Virus record (IMG/VR): IMGVR_UViG_3300042691_009144
Location: 1-34,633 of that record
Reading direction: 5' to 3' (one strand)
DNA: 34,633 bases
Source: a virus
Part shown: positions 16,501-23,487 of the stretch, piece by piece
Position numbering within the stretch: position 1 is the stretch's first letter
Layout of the letters: every line of letters starts with the position of its first letter
Notes under the pieces: generated by a model
What the model saw: only the letters and a program-made list of their open reading frames with translations
Databases searched by the model: none
What the model was told of the DNA's origin: nothing
Made by a program: the position numbers and the translations under genes

Positions 16501-18172
16501 TCAGGGTCTACAAGGGGTACAGGGCGCTCAGGGCGTTCAGGGACCGATTGGTTACACTGGATCGCAAGGACTACAGGGCGTTCAAGGCGCATTAGGTTAT
16601 ACAGGTTCACAAGGACTGCAAGGCGCTCAAGGCATCCAGGGGGCTCAAGGCCCAATTGGCTACACAGGATCTCAAGGTCTACAGGGAGTTCAGGGTGCGG
16701 TAGGCGCACAAGGTGTTCAAGGTGCTGTTGGCGCCCCAGGAGCTCAAGGTGTACAAGGACCCATTGGTTACACTGGATCGCAAGGTCTGCAGGGTGTACA
16801 GGGTGCCGCGGGAGCACAAGGTGTACAAGGCGCAGTAGGTGCTCAAGGCGTCCAAGGTGCCGCAGGAGCTCAAGGTCCTATTGGTTATACCGGGTCTCAA
16901 GGTTTACAGGGCGTTCAGGGTGCTGTTGGTGCGCAAGGCGTGCAAGGCGCAGTTGGTGCTCAAGGCGCGCTAGGTTACACTGGCTCGCAAGGCCTGCAGG
17001 GCGTTCAAGGCGCTGTCGGTGCGCAAGGTATTCAAGGCGCAATAGGAGCTCCAGGCGCGCAAGGTGTACAAGGACCTATCGGCTACACCGGGTCTCAAGG
17101 ACTACAGGGCGTACAAGGCGCTGTCGGCGCTCAAGGCGTACAGGGCGCTATCGGCGCACCAGGCGCTCAAGGTGTTCAGGGTCCAATAGGATACACGGGA
17201 TCGCAGGGACTACAAGGCGTACAGGGTGCAGTGGGCGCGCAAGGCGTACAAGGCGCAGTAGGCGCGCCTGGAGCGCAAGGCGTACAAGGGCCTATCGGAT
17301 ATACTGGTTCCCAAGGTTTACAGGGCGTTCAGGGTGCTGTTGGTGCTCAGGGTGTTCAAGGCGCAGTAGGTGCTCCCGGTGCGCAGGGTGTTCAGGGGCC
17401 AATAGGATACACCGGATCTCAAGGTCTACAAGGCGTACAGGGTGCAGTGGGCGCTCAAGGCGTACAAGGTGCTATCGGTGCACCAGGTGCGCAGGGTGTT
17501 CAAGGCCCGATTGGGTATACTGGTTCGCAGGGACTCCAGGGCGTACAAGGCGCAGTAGGCGCTCCTGGTGCACAAGGTGTACAAGGCGCTGTCGGCGCTC
17601 CTGGTGCACAAGGCGTACAGGGCGCAGTAGGCGCTCCTGGCGCGCAGGGTGTTCAAGGCCCTATTGGTTATACTGGTTCCCAGGGACTACAGGGCGTACA
17701 AGGCGCAGTAGGCGCTCCTGGTGCACAAGGTGTACAAGGTGCTGCAGGGGCTCAGGGTCCAATCGGATACACAGGATCACAAGGACTGCAGGGTGTTCAA
17801 GGCGCAGTAGGCGCGCCTGGTGCTCAAGGCGTTCAAGGCGCTGCTGGACCTCCAGGAGCTCAAGGTGTACAGGGTGCAGTAGGCGCGCCTGGTGCTCAAG
17901 GTGTTCAAGGCGCTGCTGGACCTCCGGGCGCACAAGGTGCTGTTGGCGCTCAGGGCGTACAAGGACCTATTGGTTATACCGGCTCAACAGGTATCAGTGT
18001 CACGACTACCGCGCCTTCGTCGCCGAATGTTAATGACGTTTGGATTGACTCTGACGGTACACCACCTATAGGTTACACAGGTTCACTAGGATCGCTACCT
18101 TATAACTTCACTGTCGGCCCGACAGCGCCGACAACACCGGTACTTTACGATATTTGGATTGATACAAACTAA
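10592..18172 (+). CDS. Giant collagen-like tail-fibre protein (2526 aa)
   Basis: About 2,140 of 2,526 residues are uninterrupted Gly-X-Y triplets. Gly-X-Y segments are residues about 47-220, 341-424, 471-869, 923-1513 and 1578-2467. They are separated by a 120-residue beta-type domain (about 221-340) and small W-rich modules (about 425-470, 870-922, 1514-1577). Early repeats are [11 protein letters not shown]-like; later ones are [16 protein letters not shown]-like, with Gln dominating the Y position and few prolines except near the end. One imperfection ([10 protein letters not shown], near residue 515) breaks the triplet register by one residue. The C-terminus has two short 'P..NDVWID' modules. 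Such proteins form trimeric triple helices; at 0.286 nm per residue this would be roughly 0.6 micrometres. Role as host-contact fibre is inferred from position and composition. Confidence 0.93.
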   Translation: MSDFETVTLSDGESITIGSVTSRTEITVGVATEGDVAEVSASSGVEGPRGYAGSRGDTGYDGSRGSLGYTGSIGPIGYSGSRGAQGAQGVQGTQGVQGAPGYTGSQGQQGAQGVQGIIGPQGPQGVTGFTGSRGDTGYAGSRGDTGYDGSKGDSGYAGSRGDIGYSGSIGDIGYTGSQGELGYTGSKGDTGYDGSRGDTGYDGSKGDLGYTGSKGERGDFGGASFYYKFDTELDPELVANGFVLFNNTSLNLANTMSISIFDKNATDISSFIQTIDDSTSDIKGTIKVTSEANTLVYTIFNITSSHTNHGNHYDVPVAYVTGVTTPLDDNSNTIISFLVTGDRGDTGYVGSTGYIGSKGDTGYDGSKGETGYDGSKGDTGYAGSKGDTGYDGSRGDLGYTGSAGYLGSFGYTGSTGYVGSTGTVTPSNTAPVSSYDGMIWYDSETGKSYFQYNDGTSTQWVLFADPTVTDGKDGYVGSVGYAGSTGAVGYAGSRGFTGYVGSQGFVGSSGAFGYTGSIGIGYAGSQGPQGAQGAAGYTGSQGAQGQQGAQGRQGATGPQGVQGPIGYTGSQGLQGAQGAQGVQGAQGAQGVQGATGYTGSQGAQGQQGAQGTIGAQGSIGATGYTGSQGAQGAQGVQGVVGAQGAQGALGPTGPQGVQGAIGYTGSQGLQGAQGVQGAQGAQGAQGAIGLTGYDGSQGLQGAQGAQGVVGAQGAQGATGYVGSQGLQGAQGTQGVQGATGYTGSQGLQGQQGALGYTGSQGLQGQQGALGYTGSQGLQGQQGALGYTGSQGLQGAQGATGYTGSQGLQGQQGAQGVQGAQGAQGVQGATGYTGSQGLQGVQGSIGPTGYVGSQGLQGAQGVQGATGAAGTSVNIEGSVSTFTNLPGYPSSYTGEIGDGYITQDTGHLWVWDGDSWNDVGLIVGYTGSTGAQGPQGIQGAAGAQGVQGAVGAQGVQGATGYVGSQGLQGAQGTQGVQGATGYVGSQGLQGAQGVQGAVGAQGSIGAQGPIGYTGSQGLQGAQGVQGAVGAQGVQGAQGALGYTGSQGLQGAQGVQGAQGAQGAQGAVGAQGAQGAQGAIGYTGSQGLQGAQGQQGAIGYTGSQGLQGAQGTQGVQGALGYTGSQGLQGAQGLIGYTGSQGLQGAQGAQGAQGQQGPIGYTGSQGLQGALGYTGSQGLQGAQGQQGAQGAQGATGYTGSQGLQGAQGTQGVQGPIGYTGSQGLQGAQGALGYTGSQGLQGVQGAQGAQGVQGAVGAQGAQGVQGPIGYTGSQGLQGAQGAQGQQGAQGTTGYTGSQGLQGAQGVVGAQGPIGYTGSQGLQGAQGVQGAVGAQGAQGVQGPIGYTGSQGLQGAQGLIGYTGSQGLQGTQGAQGAQGAQGAPGYTGSQGLQGAQGVQGAVGAQGAQGVQGPIGYTGSQGLQGAQGAQGVQGAVGAQGAQGVQGPIGYTGSQGLQGAQGVQGAQGQQGAQGVQGPIGYTGSQGLQGAQGALGYTGSQGLQGVQGAVGAQGAQGIQGASGTSVTIIASVTNVNDSYPGGGPNNPDGYLKYYYPSAAAGNGVIDTATGNLWVYSGTVWNNVGQIVGPQGPIGYTGSQGLQGRQGVQGAVGAQGAQGVQGPIGYTGSQGLQGVQGAQGVQGPIGYTGSQGLQGVQGALGYTGSQGLQGVQGAVGAQGPIGYTGSQGLQGAQGVQGTVGAQGAQGVQGPIGYTGSQGLIGYTGSQGLQGFQGTQGVQGAVGAQGVQGALGYTGSQGLQGAQGVQGAVGAQGAQGTQGPIGYTGSQGLQGVQGAVGAQGVQGAQGVQGPIGYTGSQGLQGAQGLIGYTGSQGLQGVQGAQGVQGAVGAQGPQGVQGATGYTGSQGVQGATGYDGSRGLQGVQGAVGAQGAQGVQGPIGYTGSQGLQGVQGAQGVQGPIGYTGSQGLQGQQGALGYTGSQGLQGVQGAAGAQGVQGAVGAQGVQGAVGAQGVQGPIGYTGSQGLQGVQGAQGVQGPIGYTGSQGLQGVQGALGYTGSQGLQGAQGIQGAQGPIGYTGSQGLQGVQGAVGAQGVQGAVGAPGAQGVQGPIGYTGSQGLQGVQGAAGAQGVQGAVGAQGVQGAAGAQGPIGYTGSQGLQGVQGAVGAQGVQGAVGAQGALGYTGSQGLQGVQGAVGAQGIQGAIGAPGAQGVQGPIGYTGSQGLQGVQGAVGAQGVQGAIGAPGAQGVQGPIGYTGSQGLQGVQGAVGAQGVQGAVGAPGAQGVQGPIGYTGSQGLQGVQGAVGAQGVQGAVGAPGAQGVQGPIGYTGSQGLQGVQGAVGAQGVQGAIGAPGAQGVQGPIGYTGSQGLQGVQGAVGAPGAQGVQGAVGAPGAQGVQGAVGAPGAQGVQGPIGYTGSQGLQGVQGAVGAPGAQGVQGAAGAQGPIGYTGSQGLQGVQGAVGAPGAQGVQGAAGPPGAQGVQGAVGAPGAQGVQGAAGPPGAQGAVGAQGVQGPIGYTGSTGISVTTTAPSSPNVNDVWIDSDGTPPIGYTGSLGSLPYNFTVGPTAPTTPVLYDIWIDTN
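12809..12943 (+). repeat. 45-bp repeat, three diverged copies, in collagen-like gene
   Basis: Three consecutive 15-residue units [15 protein letters not shown] have the same protein sequence but many synonymous base differences, such as TATACCGGTTCG against TATACTGGCTCC. This is what old tandem duplications look like after silent drift under protein-level constraint. Confidence 0.8.
15407..15532 (+). repeat. Exact 63-bp tandem duplication in collagen-like gene
   Basis: Two adjacent 63-base units (15407-15469 and 15470-15532) appear base-for-base identical and encode the same 21 residues, beginning [15 protein letters not shown]. The unit is a whole number of triplets, so reading frame and Gly-X-Y register are kept. 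Most other repeats in the gene differ at silent sites, so this copy is probably recent. Confidence 0.88.
16415..16477 (+). repeat. 27-bp tandem repeat, 2.3 copies, in collagen-like gene
   Basis: The unit GGCGTTCAAGGCGCAGTTGG plus CGCGCAA occurs twice without change (16415-16441, 16442-16468) and then as a 9-base partial copy. It encodes [10 protein letters not shown] similar 27-base unit is duplicated at 12323-12372. Confidence 0.8.
16964..17503 (+). repeat. 108-bp higher-order repeat array, five copies
   Basis: Five successive 36-residue units (12 triplets each) begin [20 protein letters not shown] and end GAPGAQGVQ; the first begins GAL and two positions vary between V and I. At base level the copies differ at silent positions. 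This higher-order period is clear only near the C-terminal end of the Gly-X-Y region; the block after it continues with shorter units containing GAPGAQ. Confidence 0.85.
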
Positions 18173-18182
18173 GGAGTGAATT

Positions 18183-18371
18183 ATGCATACATATAAATTT
18201 CCAGTAGATCAGCTCTACGGTATTATGGTTCACGTTTCTGGCTATAAGGATATGAGCGTCGAAAGTCTTACTAACGATGGTGTAGAGTATACACTGGGTG
18301 TGAATATTCCTATTCATCCGGATGAAGTTATACATCTGAATGAAAACTATGGGTTAGTTGAGGTACTGTAA
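18183..18371 (+). CDS. Small hypothetical protein after the fibre gene (62 aa)
   Basis: Not recognised. A strong AAGGAG ribosome site lies right after the fibre stop codon. The protein is soluble and beta-like (LYGIMVHVSGYKDMSVESL, then VNIPIHPDEVIHLNENYG). It could be a small fibre accessory or chaperone by position, but nothing in the sequence proves it. It is followed after three bases by the first of two paralogous structural genes. Confidence 0.75.
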   Translation: MHTYKFPVDQLYGIMVHVSGYKDMSVESLTNDGVEYTLGVNIPIHPDEVIHLNENYGLVEVL

Positions 18372-18374
18372 TAA

Positions 18375-19271
18375 ATGTTTCTAGCTCCCTTTGACACCCA
18401 ATTCCAATGGATATTAAGCAATGTGGATGCAACACGTCCTTCCCAGGCTGCCGCTGTGTATGGTACACAGGTAGCGGTAGACACTAACTTATACGCTTCA
18501 TATGCAAATATTTTTAACATTGCTGATGTACTTTATGACTGCTATGGAATATTATTATGTTTTAATAACTATGCAGCATCGAATACGATTAGAAACGCTT
18601 TAGCTCAAATAGTAATTACAAACGGGTCTAATATACCTAACTTTAGTAGTGGTATTCTTATTAACGATCTAATTGTTGGTTCATGTTCCCCATATGGTTT
18701 AGGACATGGTGGTATTTGGTATTACTTCCCACTTTTTATTAAAGCTGGATCAAGCGTAGCTGTATCTGGTAGAGGTACTGTTGCAACATCTGGTTCTACC
18801 AGTCTTGGCGTTGCTTGTTGGTTGTTCGGGGCTCCTAAAAACCCAGCCGCAGTAAGAGTTGGTAAATATGTTGATTCATTTGGTGTTAACACGACTGTCG
18901 GTCAGTTCAGAGGTACTGCTATAACTTTAGGCACAACCGCTGCTGAAGGAAACTTTACACAACTTGGGGCTACTACTACCAGGCCATACTGGTGGTCTCA
19001 GATGGGGTTTGCATACGCAGACGCTTCCCAGACAGCTTCATTGATGTATGGGGACTTAGCAGCAGGTACATCTACAACTGTTAATAAAGATCTGATAGTA
19101 AACCAGCGCTTTCAAATTACAGGTGCGGAGCAGATCTCTACATATCCACAGTTCGGCCCCAACTACGCTAGAGAGATCCCTATCGGCTCTAATATATACG
19201 CAAGAGGTCGTGTTAATATTGCGACTGCGGATGCCACGCCGACTATGGCCGCGTATCTGCTAGGAGGATAA
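18375..19271 (+). CDS. Fibre-block structural protein, paralogue A (298 aa)
   Basis: Function unknown; probably a virion beta-structure protein. It aligns along its length with the next gene product. Shared landmarks are IWYYFPLFIKAG, RVGKYVDSFG, TRPYWWSQMGFAYADASQT, DLAAGTSTTVN, PIGSNIYARG and the terminal AAYLLGG. The composition (G, A, S, T, N, aromatic clusters) is typical of receptor-binding or decoration proteins. No enzyme motif is seen. Its last codons and stop (CTA GGA GGA TAA) form a near-perfect ribosome site for the downstream paralogue. Confidence 0.8.
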   Translation: MFLAPFDTQFQWILSNVDATRPSQAAAVYGTQVAVDTNLYASYANIFNIADVLYDCYGILLCFNNYAASNTIRNALAQIVITNGSNIPNFSSGILINDLIVGSCSPYGLGHGGIWYYFPLFIKAGSSVAVSGRGTVATSGSTSLGVACWLFGAPKNPAAVRVGKYVDSFGVNTTVGQFRGTAITLGTTAAEGNFTQLGATTTRPYWWSQMGFAYADASQTASLMYGDLAAGTSTTVNKDLIVNQRFQITGAEQISTYPQFGPNYAREIPIGSNIYARGRVNIATADATPTMAAYLLGG

Positions 19272-19272
19272 T

Positions 19273-20169
19273 ATGCTTTTTCAACCTGATTTCGCTCAGT
19301 TTCAGTGGGAATATACAAACACTGCAGCAGCCCCTCCTACTGCAGCCACCACCCTAGTGGGCACAACAGTCATAACACTACCTGGTTTGTCGTATGGTAC
19401 GACTCAGCCTGGATCTAACATTACTCTAGTCGCTTCAACGACAAACATAGCATATGATGTGTATGGTATATTAATATGCATAAACGGTTTTGCTGCATCT
19501 AACGCTATCAGAAACGGCCGTTTAAGATTTTTGATAGGCACAAACAACACTACTGCAGATACTAACAGTGTTATTATTAACGATCTGCTGATGGGATCCG
19601 CGGCACCGAACACTGTCGACTTTGGAGGTATTTGGTATTACTTCCCACTGTTCATAAAGGCTGGTCATAGTCTATGGGCTCAAGGCATTAACGGTACAGG
19701 CGCAAACGTTAACGTTGGGGTAGCGGTATGGCTCTATGGAAGACCTAAGAGACCAGAGGTTACAAGAGTAGGTAAGTATGTTGATGCGTTTGGTATAAAT
19801 GAAGCAGCTAATGCTGGTACAGGTATTACTTTAGGTGGTGCCGCGGAGGGTAACTATACACAGTTAGGCTCTGCAACAACGCGCCCATACTGGTGGGCGC
19901 AAATGGGATTTGCTTATGCTGACGCGTCACAAACTAACGCCGCACTTCATCTAGATTTAGCAGCGGGTACTTCAACTACTGTTAATAGGCGCTTAATTTA
20001 TGATCAGCTATGGGTAACAAATACAACAGAGCAAGTTTCATGTAGACCTTATTTTGGCGGTATGACTGGCTTTGATGTACCTATAGGGTCTAATATATAC
20101 GGTAGAGGCCAGACAAGCGGTGTAGCTGATACCGGGCCTAGTATAGCTGCTTACTTGTTAGGAGGATAA
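19273..20169 (+). CDS. Fibre-block structural protein, paralogue B (298 aa)
   Basis: Same length as paralogue A and clearly homologous: IWYYFPLFIKAG, RVGKYVDAFG, TRPYWWAQMGFAYADASQT, DLAAGTSTTVN, PIGSNIYGRG, AAYLLGG. The first 120 residues differ most, while the middle and end are conserved. This suggests a variable N-terminal face on a conserved scaffold. At DNA level the two genes are well diverged, so the duplication is not recent. The terminal TTA GGA GGA TAA again supplies the ribosome site for the following gene. Confidence 0.8.
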   Translation: MLFQPDFAQFQWEYTNTAAAPPTAATTLVGTTVITLPGLSYGTTQPGSNITLVASTTNIAYDVYGILICINGFAASNAIRNGRLRFLIGTNNTTADTNSVIINDLLMGSAAPNTVDFGGIWYYFPLFIKAGHSLWAQGINGTGANVNVGVAVWLYGRPKRPEVTRVGKYVDAFGINEAANAGTGITLGGAAEGNYTQLGSATTRPYWWAQMGFAYADASQTNAALHLDLAAGTSTTVNRRLIYDQLWVTNTTEQVSCRPYFGGMTGFDVPIGSNIYGRGQTSGVADTGPSIAAYLLGG

Positions 20170-20170
20170 A

Positions 20171-20515
20171 ATGGCAATTTCTGAACCGTATTCGAATACG
20201 GCTACAATATCAACTACTGAGTATTCACTTGTAAACAACTCAACAACCCTAGCGTCCATTACGGATGACGGGGTCTATCAAGTGTTTGTCGATTTGTTTA
20301 ACTTAGCAGTTGGCGATGAATATGAAATCAAAATAAAAGAGAAGGTGACAAGCGGTGGTACACAGAGGACTCTATACACAGCTTATCAAGATGGTGACAT
20401 AGATGAGCCATTTGTAACTCCAAGTCTTATCCTATTACATGGGTGGGATGTTACGATGAAAAAGATAGCAGGAACCGATCGTTCAATTTCTTGGTCAATA
20501 CGTAAGGTTGTCTAA
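20171..20515 (+). CDS. Small beta-rich structural protein (114 aa)
   Basis: Not recognised with confidence. Pattern: an N-terminal Ser/Thr-rich strand region (YSNTATISTTEYSLVNNST), then DGVYQVFVDLFNLAVGDEYE and IKIKEKVTSGG, ending SISWSIRKVV. It looks like a single beta-sandwich of the kind used in fibre or head-decoration proteins. Ribosome site AGGAGG comes from the end of paralogue B. Its stop overlaps the next ATG (TAATG). Confidence 0.75.
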   Translation: MAISEPYSNTATISTTEYSLVNNSTTLASITDDGVYQVFVDLFNLAVGDEYEIKIKEKVTSGGTQRTLYTAYQDGDIDEPFVTPSLILLHGWDVTMKKIAGTDRSISWSIRKVV

Positions 20516-20718
20516 TGAGCTGGGCCTTTCAACCTCTTTTACCTTCAGCACCAGCGCAGGCAGCAACCTTTCCTGGCTATGTTAAGATCTATATGGGGTC
20601 AGGTCCAGGCTGGGTTTATAAGCCGGTGAAAGTTTGGCTAGGGTCCTCATGGGTGATCAAACCAGCTAAATGGTATAATACAACAACATCTACCTGGACT
20701 ACAACTACGGGCGCATAA
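20515..20718 (+). CDS. Small W-rich fibre-module protein (67 aa)
   Basis: Contains two or three short units of the form V-K-(V/I)-(W/Y)-x-G-S-x-W-V-x-K-P: VKIYMGSGPGWVYKPVKVW, then LGSSWVIKPAKW. The same unit opens the next protein (FVKVWNGTSWEFQVAKVW). The Ser/Thr/Pro-rich N-terminus (LLPSAPAQAATFPG) has no obvious signal-peptide charge pattern. It may be a free-standing copy of the N-terminal attachment module of its neighbour. It is coupled to the upstream gene by TAATG. Confidence 0.7.
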   Translation: MSWAFQPLLPSAPAQAATFPGYVKIYMGSGPGWVYKPVKVWLGSSWVIKPAKWYNTTTSTWTTTTGA

Positions 20719-20720
20719 TA

Positions 20721-21512
20721 ATGACTATTGGTGGTTTTGTAAAAGTTTGGAACGGTACATCTTGGGAGTTTCAAGTCGCGAAAGTATGGAATGGTTCGCA
20801 GTGGGTTGAGCGTCCAGTATTTCACTATGTAACTAATGGATGGCGTGCTGGTTGGGGTGAAGATTCCTTTTCATTACGATGGACAACTAGCAGCAACACC
20901 GGTCCATTTATCGCTGACCGCACAAGCTCTTTTACCGCTAATGTTAATATCATTACAGGCGGTACCCCGGCTACTGTTAATAGCGGCCGAATTGTGCTGT
21001 ATCGTGGCTCACCGGTCAATGGTACATATCTACGATCGACACCGCTCAATTTTGCGTTTACATCTAACACGCCAAAAAGATTTCGCGCATCGTTTAAAGG
21101 TATTGTGCCTACCACTGCTCCTACTGTCGCTGACGCTGTCTTATTCGATATTATTAATTTTAGTCAGGGTAGATTTACTCTTAATACTGACGATTTTCCA
21201 ACAGCCAATTGTCTAAGATTAGACATATTCGACGGCACTACAAATGAGAATATTTTAAGCGATGGCGGCGCATCCCGCGTATTGGGTACGCTACAACTAT
21301 ATGAAGTCGAATACATTGATAACGTAGGAGGGTCTGGTGGCACTGTAACATTCTATGTTGATGGTGTCAAGTTCGGCGCATCTAAAACAACTACAGTTAA
21401 ACCTAAATTAGTTAATAATGTACAATTATGGGTTAATGCTTCTCTAGATAATACTACTAACTCTCTCGATAATCTAGAAGTAGAGTATATTGAAATGGAG
21501 TATGAGATCTAA
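20721..21512 (+). CDS. Lectin-like fibre protein (263 aa)
   Basis: N-terminal 35 residues are a two-unit W-rich module (FVKVWNGTSWEFQVAKVW, NGSQWVERPV) shared with the preceding small protein. The remaining 220 residues look like a concanavalin-type jelly roll: VLYRGSPVNG, LFDIINFSQGRFTL, LRLDIFDGT, YEVEYIDNVGGSGGTVTFYV, DGVKFGASK and the final LEVEYIEMEYEI. This resembles carbohydrate-binding domains on phage fibres. Binding to a glycan receptor is inference. It ends just before a possible late promoter. Confidence 0.72.
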   Translation: MTIGGFVKVWNGTSWEFQVAKVWNGSQWVERPVFHYVTNGWRAGWGEDSFSLRWTTSSNTGPFIADRTSSFTANVNIITGGTPATVNSGRIVLYRGSPVNGTYLRSTPLNFAFTSNTPKRFRASFKGIVPTTAPTVADAVLFDIINFSQGRFTLNTDDFPTANCLRLDIFDGTTNENILSDGGASRVLGTLQLYEVEYIDNVGGSGGTVTFYVDGVKFGASKTTTVKPKLVNNVQLWVNASLDNTTNSLDNLEVEYIEMEYEI

Positions 21513-21513
21513 T

Positions 21514-21521
21514 GATAAATA
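21514..21521 (+). promoter_or_regulatory. Possible late promoter GATAAATA
   Basis: A 7/8 match to TATAAATA starts two bases after the preceding stop codon and 22 bases before the ATG at 21544. The spacing to the start is short but similar to other intergenic late boxes here. It might boost the downstream C1q-like, methyltransferase and propeller genes. Confidence 0.4.
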
Positions 21522-21543
21522 ATTAAAACTATTTGGAAAAACA

Positions 21544-22482
21544 ATGCCATTAAACTTCCCTTCTACACCAGTAAATGGTCAGCAATATACAGACAATAAC
21601 GCTGTCATGTGGGAGTTTGACGGCGTTAAGTGGAATGTTATAACAGGCACCGCTAACAAAATGTTTAGCGGCTGCAAAGTAACGCTTTCATCTAATGTCG
21701 CATTAACCGCTACCAGTACCGCTGTTACTTTTGATGTTGAGCAGTATGATACTGACTCTTATTTTACTCCTAGCTTTCCAAAGAGAATATCATTTGGAAG
21801 AGATGCCTTCTATCGTATTAACTTATCAGTGTATACAGGTACTACGGGAGCATCACATAGTATTATTCTCAAAAAGAACGGCACAACAACATTAGCTAGT
21901 GCTGTTATTGCTCCTAATCAGTTTACAAACTACGATCAAATATTACAGCTCACTAGCGGTGATTACATTGAGCTCTATTGCTCTGATTCTGCCGCTACAG
22001 GTATTTTAACAACCGGTACTAATATCGAAATAACACGTGTTGGTTTAGCACAAGGCACAAACGTCTCGAGTGCTGACGCATTTAGTGGTGTGCGTACCGT
22101 AGTAGCTTCAACCTACAATACAACTAATACTGCAACAGCTGTTACATGGACGTCAACAGAGTTTAATCAAAACGCTAATCCTGCCGGTGACTTCTATTGG
22201 ACTATATCTGATCCTACAAAGATAACTATCGGACTGACAGGCTTTTATAGAGTTAAAGGTGAAATATTCGCGGGGCCTACTGAAAGCATAGCCATCAGCG
22301 TACGTAAAAACGGTACAACATCCATTGCTAATACAGCCATACCAACTAATGGATACGCTGAGCTAGACGATATCTATCAGTTTAATCAGAACGATTACAT
22401 TCAGTTATTAGTAAATGATACAACATCCACAGGAACAATTACATCAAATACGTACTTAGAAGTAGTACGTCAAGGAGTATAA
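21544..22482 (+). CDS. Tail-fibre-like protein with two C1q-like domains (312 aa)
   Basis: A short N-terminal module of the phage-fibre type (NFPSTPVNGQQYTDNN, then WEFDGVKWNVIT) is followed by two homologous halves. Half 1 has FYRINLSVYTG, SIILKKNGTTTLASAVI, LQLTSGDYIELYCSDSAA, EITRVG. Half 2 has FYRVKGEIFAG, ISVRKNGTTSIANTAI, YQFNQNDYIQLLVND, LEVVRQGV. This order of strands (YRV...V.KNG.....Q...DYI.L) is the C1q/TNF-like jelly roll found at trimeric fibre tips. The two halves probably arose by internal duplication. Receptor binding is inferred. Confidence 0.78.
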   Translation: MPLNFPSTPVNGQQYTDNNAVMWEFDGVKWNVITGTANKMFSGCKVTLSSNVALTATSTAVTFDVEQYDTDSYFTPSFPKRISFGRDAFYRINLSVYTGTTGASHSIILKKNGTTTLASAVIAPNQFTNYDQILQLTSGDYIELYCSDSAATGILTTGTNIEITRVGLAQGTNVSSADAFSGVRTVVASTYNTTNTATAVTWTSTEFNQNANPAGDFYWTISDPTKITIGLTGFYRVKGEIFAGPTESIAISVRKNGTTSIANTAIPTNGYAELDDIYQFNQNDYIQLLVNDTTSTGTITSNTYLEVVRQGV

Positions 22483-22483
22483 A

Positions 22484-22852
22484 ATGTCATTCTTTACCGC
22501 TACACAGGCTACAACTCAAGTTGCTCAGACTGTACCTAACCTTACTGGAGGTACTAACGGTAAGGTCGTGCGCATTTCCGCTACTAATACCTGCACAAAC
22601 GCATCTAATACTGATACACCGGCACAGCTGAACTCATTACTCGTTAAGATGGGTGATGTGTATTACTCATCAGGCTTTATTAATGGGTTTACAGGGCTGA
22701 CTGCCGGGCTGCCTTATTTCCTTTCTACAGGAGGCGATATTACAGCTTCACCGCCATCCCCGTCTGCATCTGCTCGTGTTGTCTTTATTGGCTTCGCTGT
22801 TAATACTACATCGCTGATCTTTAAACCGGGCACTCCAATTACAGGTGTATAA
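22484..22852 (+). CDS. Small fibre/stalk domain protein (122 aa)
   Basis: Pattern GKVVRISATNTCTNASNTDT, then GFTGLTAGLPYFLSTGGDIT, ending VVFIGFAVNTTSLIFKPG. The 'GLTAGLPYFLS..G.IT' followed by 'V...G.A...T.L.F.PG' is a well-known repeating domain in phage tail fibres and stalks, here as a stand-alone protein. It is placed between a C1q-like protein and a methyltransferase and overlaps the latter's ATG by one base. Confidence 0.75.
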   Translation: MSFFTATQATTQVAQTVPNLTGGTNGKVVRISATNTCTNASNTDTPAQLNSLLVKMGDVYYSSGFINGFTGLTAGLPYFLSTGGDITASPPSPSASARVVFIGFAVNTTSLIFKPGTPITGV

Positions 22853-23487
22853 TGGCACAATTTTATACCTGGGATAGAAACGGGTTCGAAGACGCATACT
22901 GGAAGTACTTCTACAGAATTAGAGGGTGTGGTGCTTCGCATGCTAGAACGTGCAAGTGCACCGATACTTACATATCCTATTCGCGTAACTTTTTTGACAC
23001 TAATGAAATGTTTCGCGAAAGAGCTACTAAGGTAGTTAGCGCAATTTCATTACCGGCCGGCTCTTCCGTATTAGTAGTAGGGTGTGCTCTTGGTTATCTA
23101 ATGGACGAGTTAAAAAAGCTTGGTATGAACTGCTATGGTATAGATAACTCTCAATATATCAAGTCTATTAAGAATAAAGAAAAAGTAAACTTTGATATAG
23201 CTGATATTAGTATTATTAGTACAAGACTATTAACTGAGTTTCAAAGAGAAGTTGGAGTAACACAATTCGACTGTATTATTACAGAAGATGTATTACCCTC
23301 TCACAACTCATGGGATAATATTTTTACTAACTGTGAAACACTAATAAAGCCAGATAAGCCAAAAACAAATATCGTTCATATTGTAGAGACAAATGCTGCG
23401 GGTACCTTTATTAGCAAAACATTAAACCAATGGAAGCAGCTAAAACCGACACATACTTGGCTGAACCAGAACGGAAATACTGAATGA
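22852..23487 (+). CDS. SAM-dependent methyltransferase in the fibre block (211 aa)
   Basis: Class I methyltransferase core: motif I SVLVVGCALGYLMDELKK (about residues 71-88), post-I acidic strand NCYGIDNS, a later FDIADIS and FDCIITEDVLPSHNSWDN as motif IV region. The N-terminal 50 residues are aromatic with a Cys cluster (RGCGASHARTCKCTD) that could bind a metal. It differs from the FkbM enzyme at 2836. The substrate is unknown; candidates are a fibre protein, a fibre-attached glycan or a host molecule. It overlaps the fibre-domain gene by one base and the propeller gene by four bases (ATGA), so it is co-translated with structural proteins. Confidence 0.78.
   Translation: MAQFYTWDRNGFEDAYWKYFYRIRGCGASHARTCKCTDTYISYSRNFFDTNEMFRERATKVVSAISLPAGSSVLVVGCALGYLMDELKKLGMNCYGIDNSQYIKSIKNKEKVNFDIADISIISTRLLTEFQREVGVTQFDCIITEDVLPSHNSWDNIFTNCETLIKPDKPKTNIVHIVETNAAGTFISKTLNQWKQLKPTHTWLNQNGNTE

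Noticed and set aside
12299-17962. Many open frames on both strands inside the collagen-like gene
   Set aside because: They are by-products of the repetitive, stop-poor Gly-X-Y coding sequence. They have low-complexity translations and no ribosome sites, and every supported gene in the window is on the + strand.
10700-18000. Possible CRISPR or satellite array because of dense direct repeats
   Set aside because: Repeats are in-frame Gly-X-Y codons with many synonymous differences and no spacer-repeat alternation. One open frame runs through the whole region.
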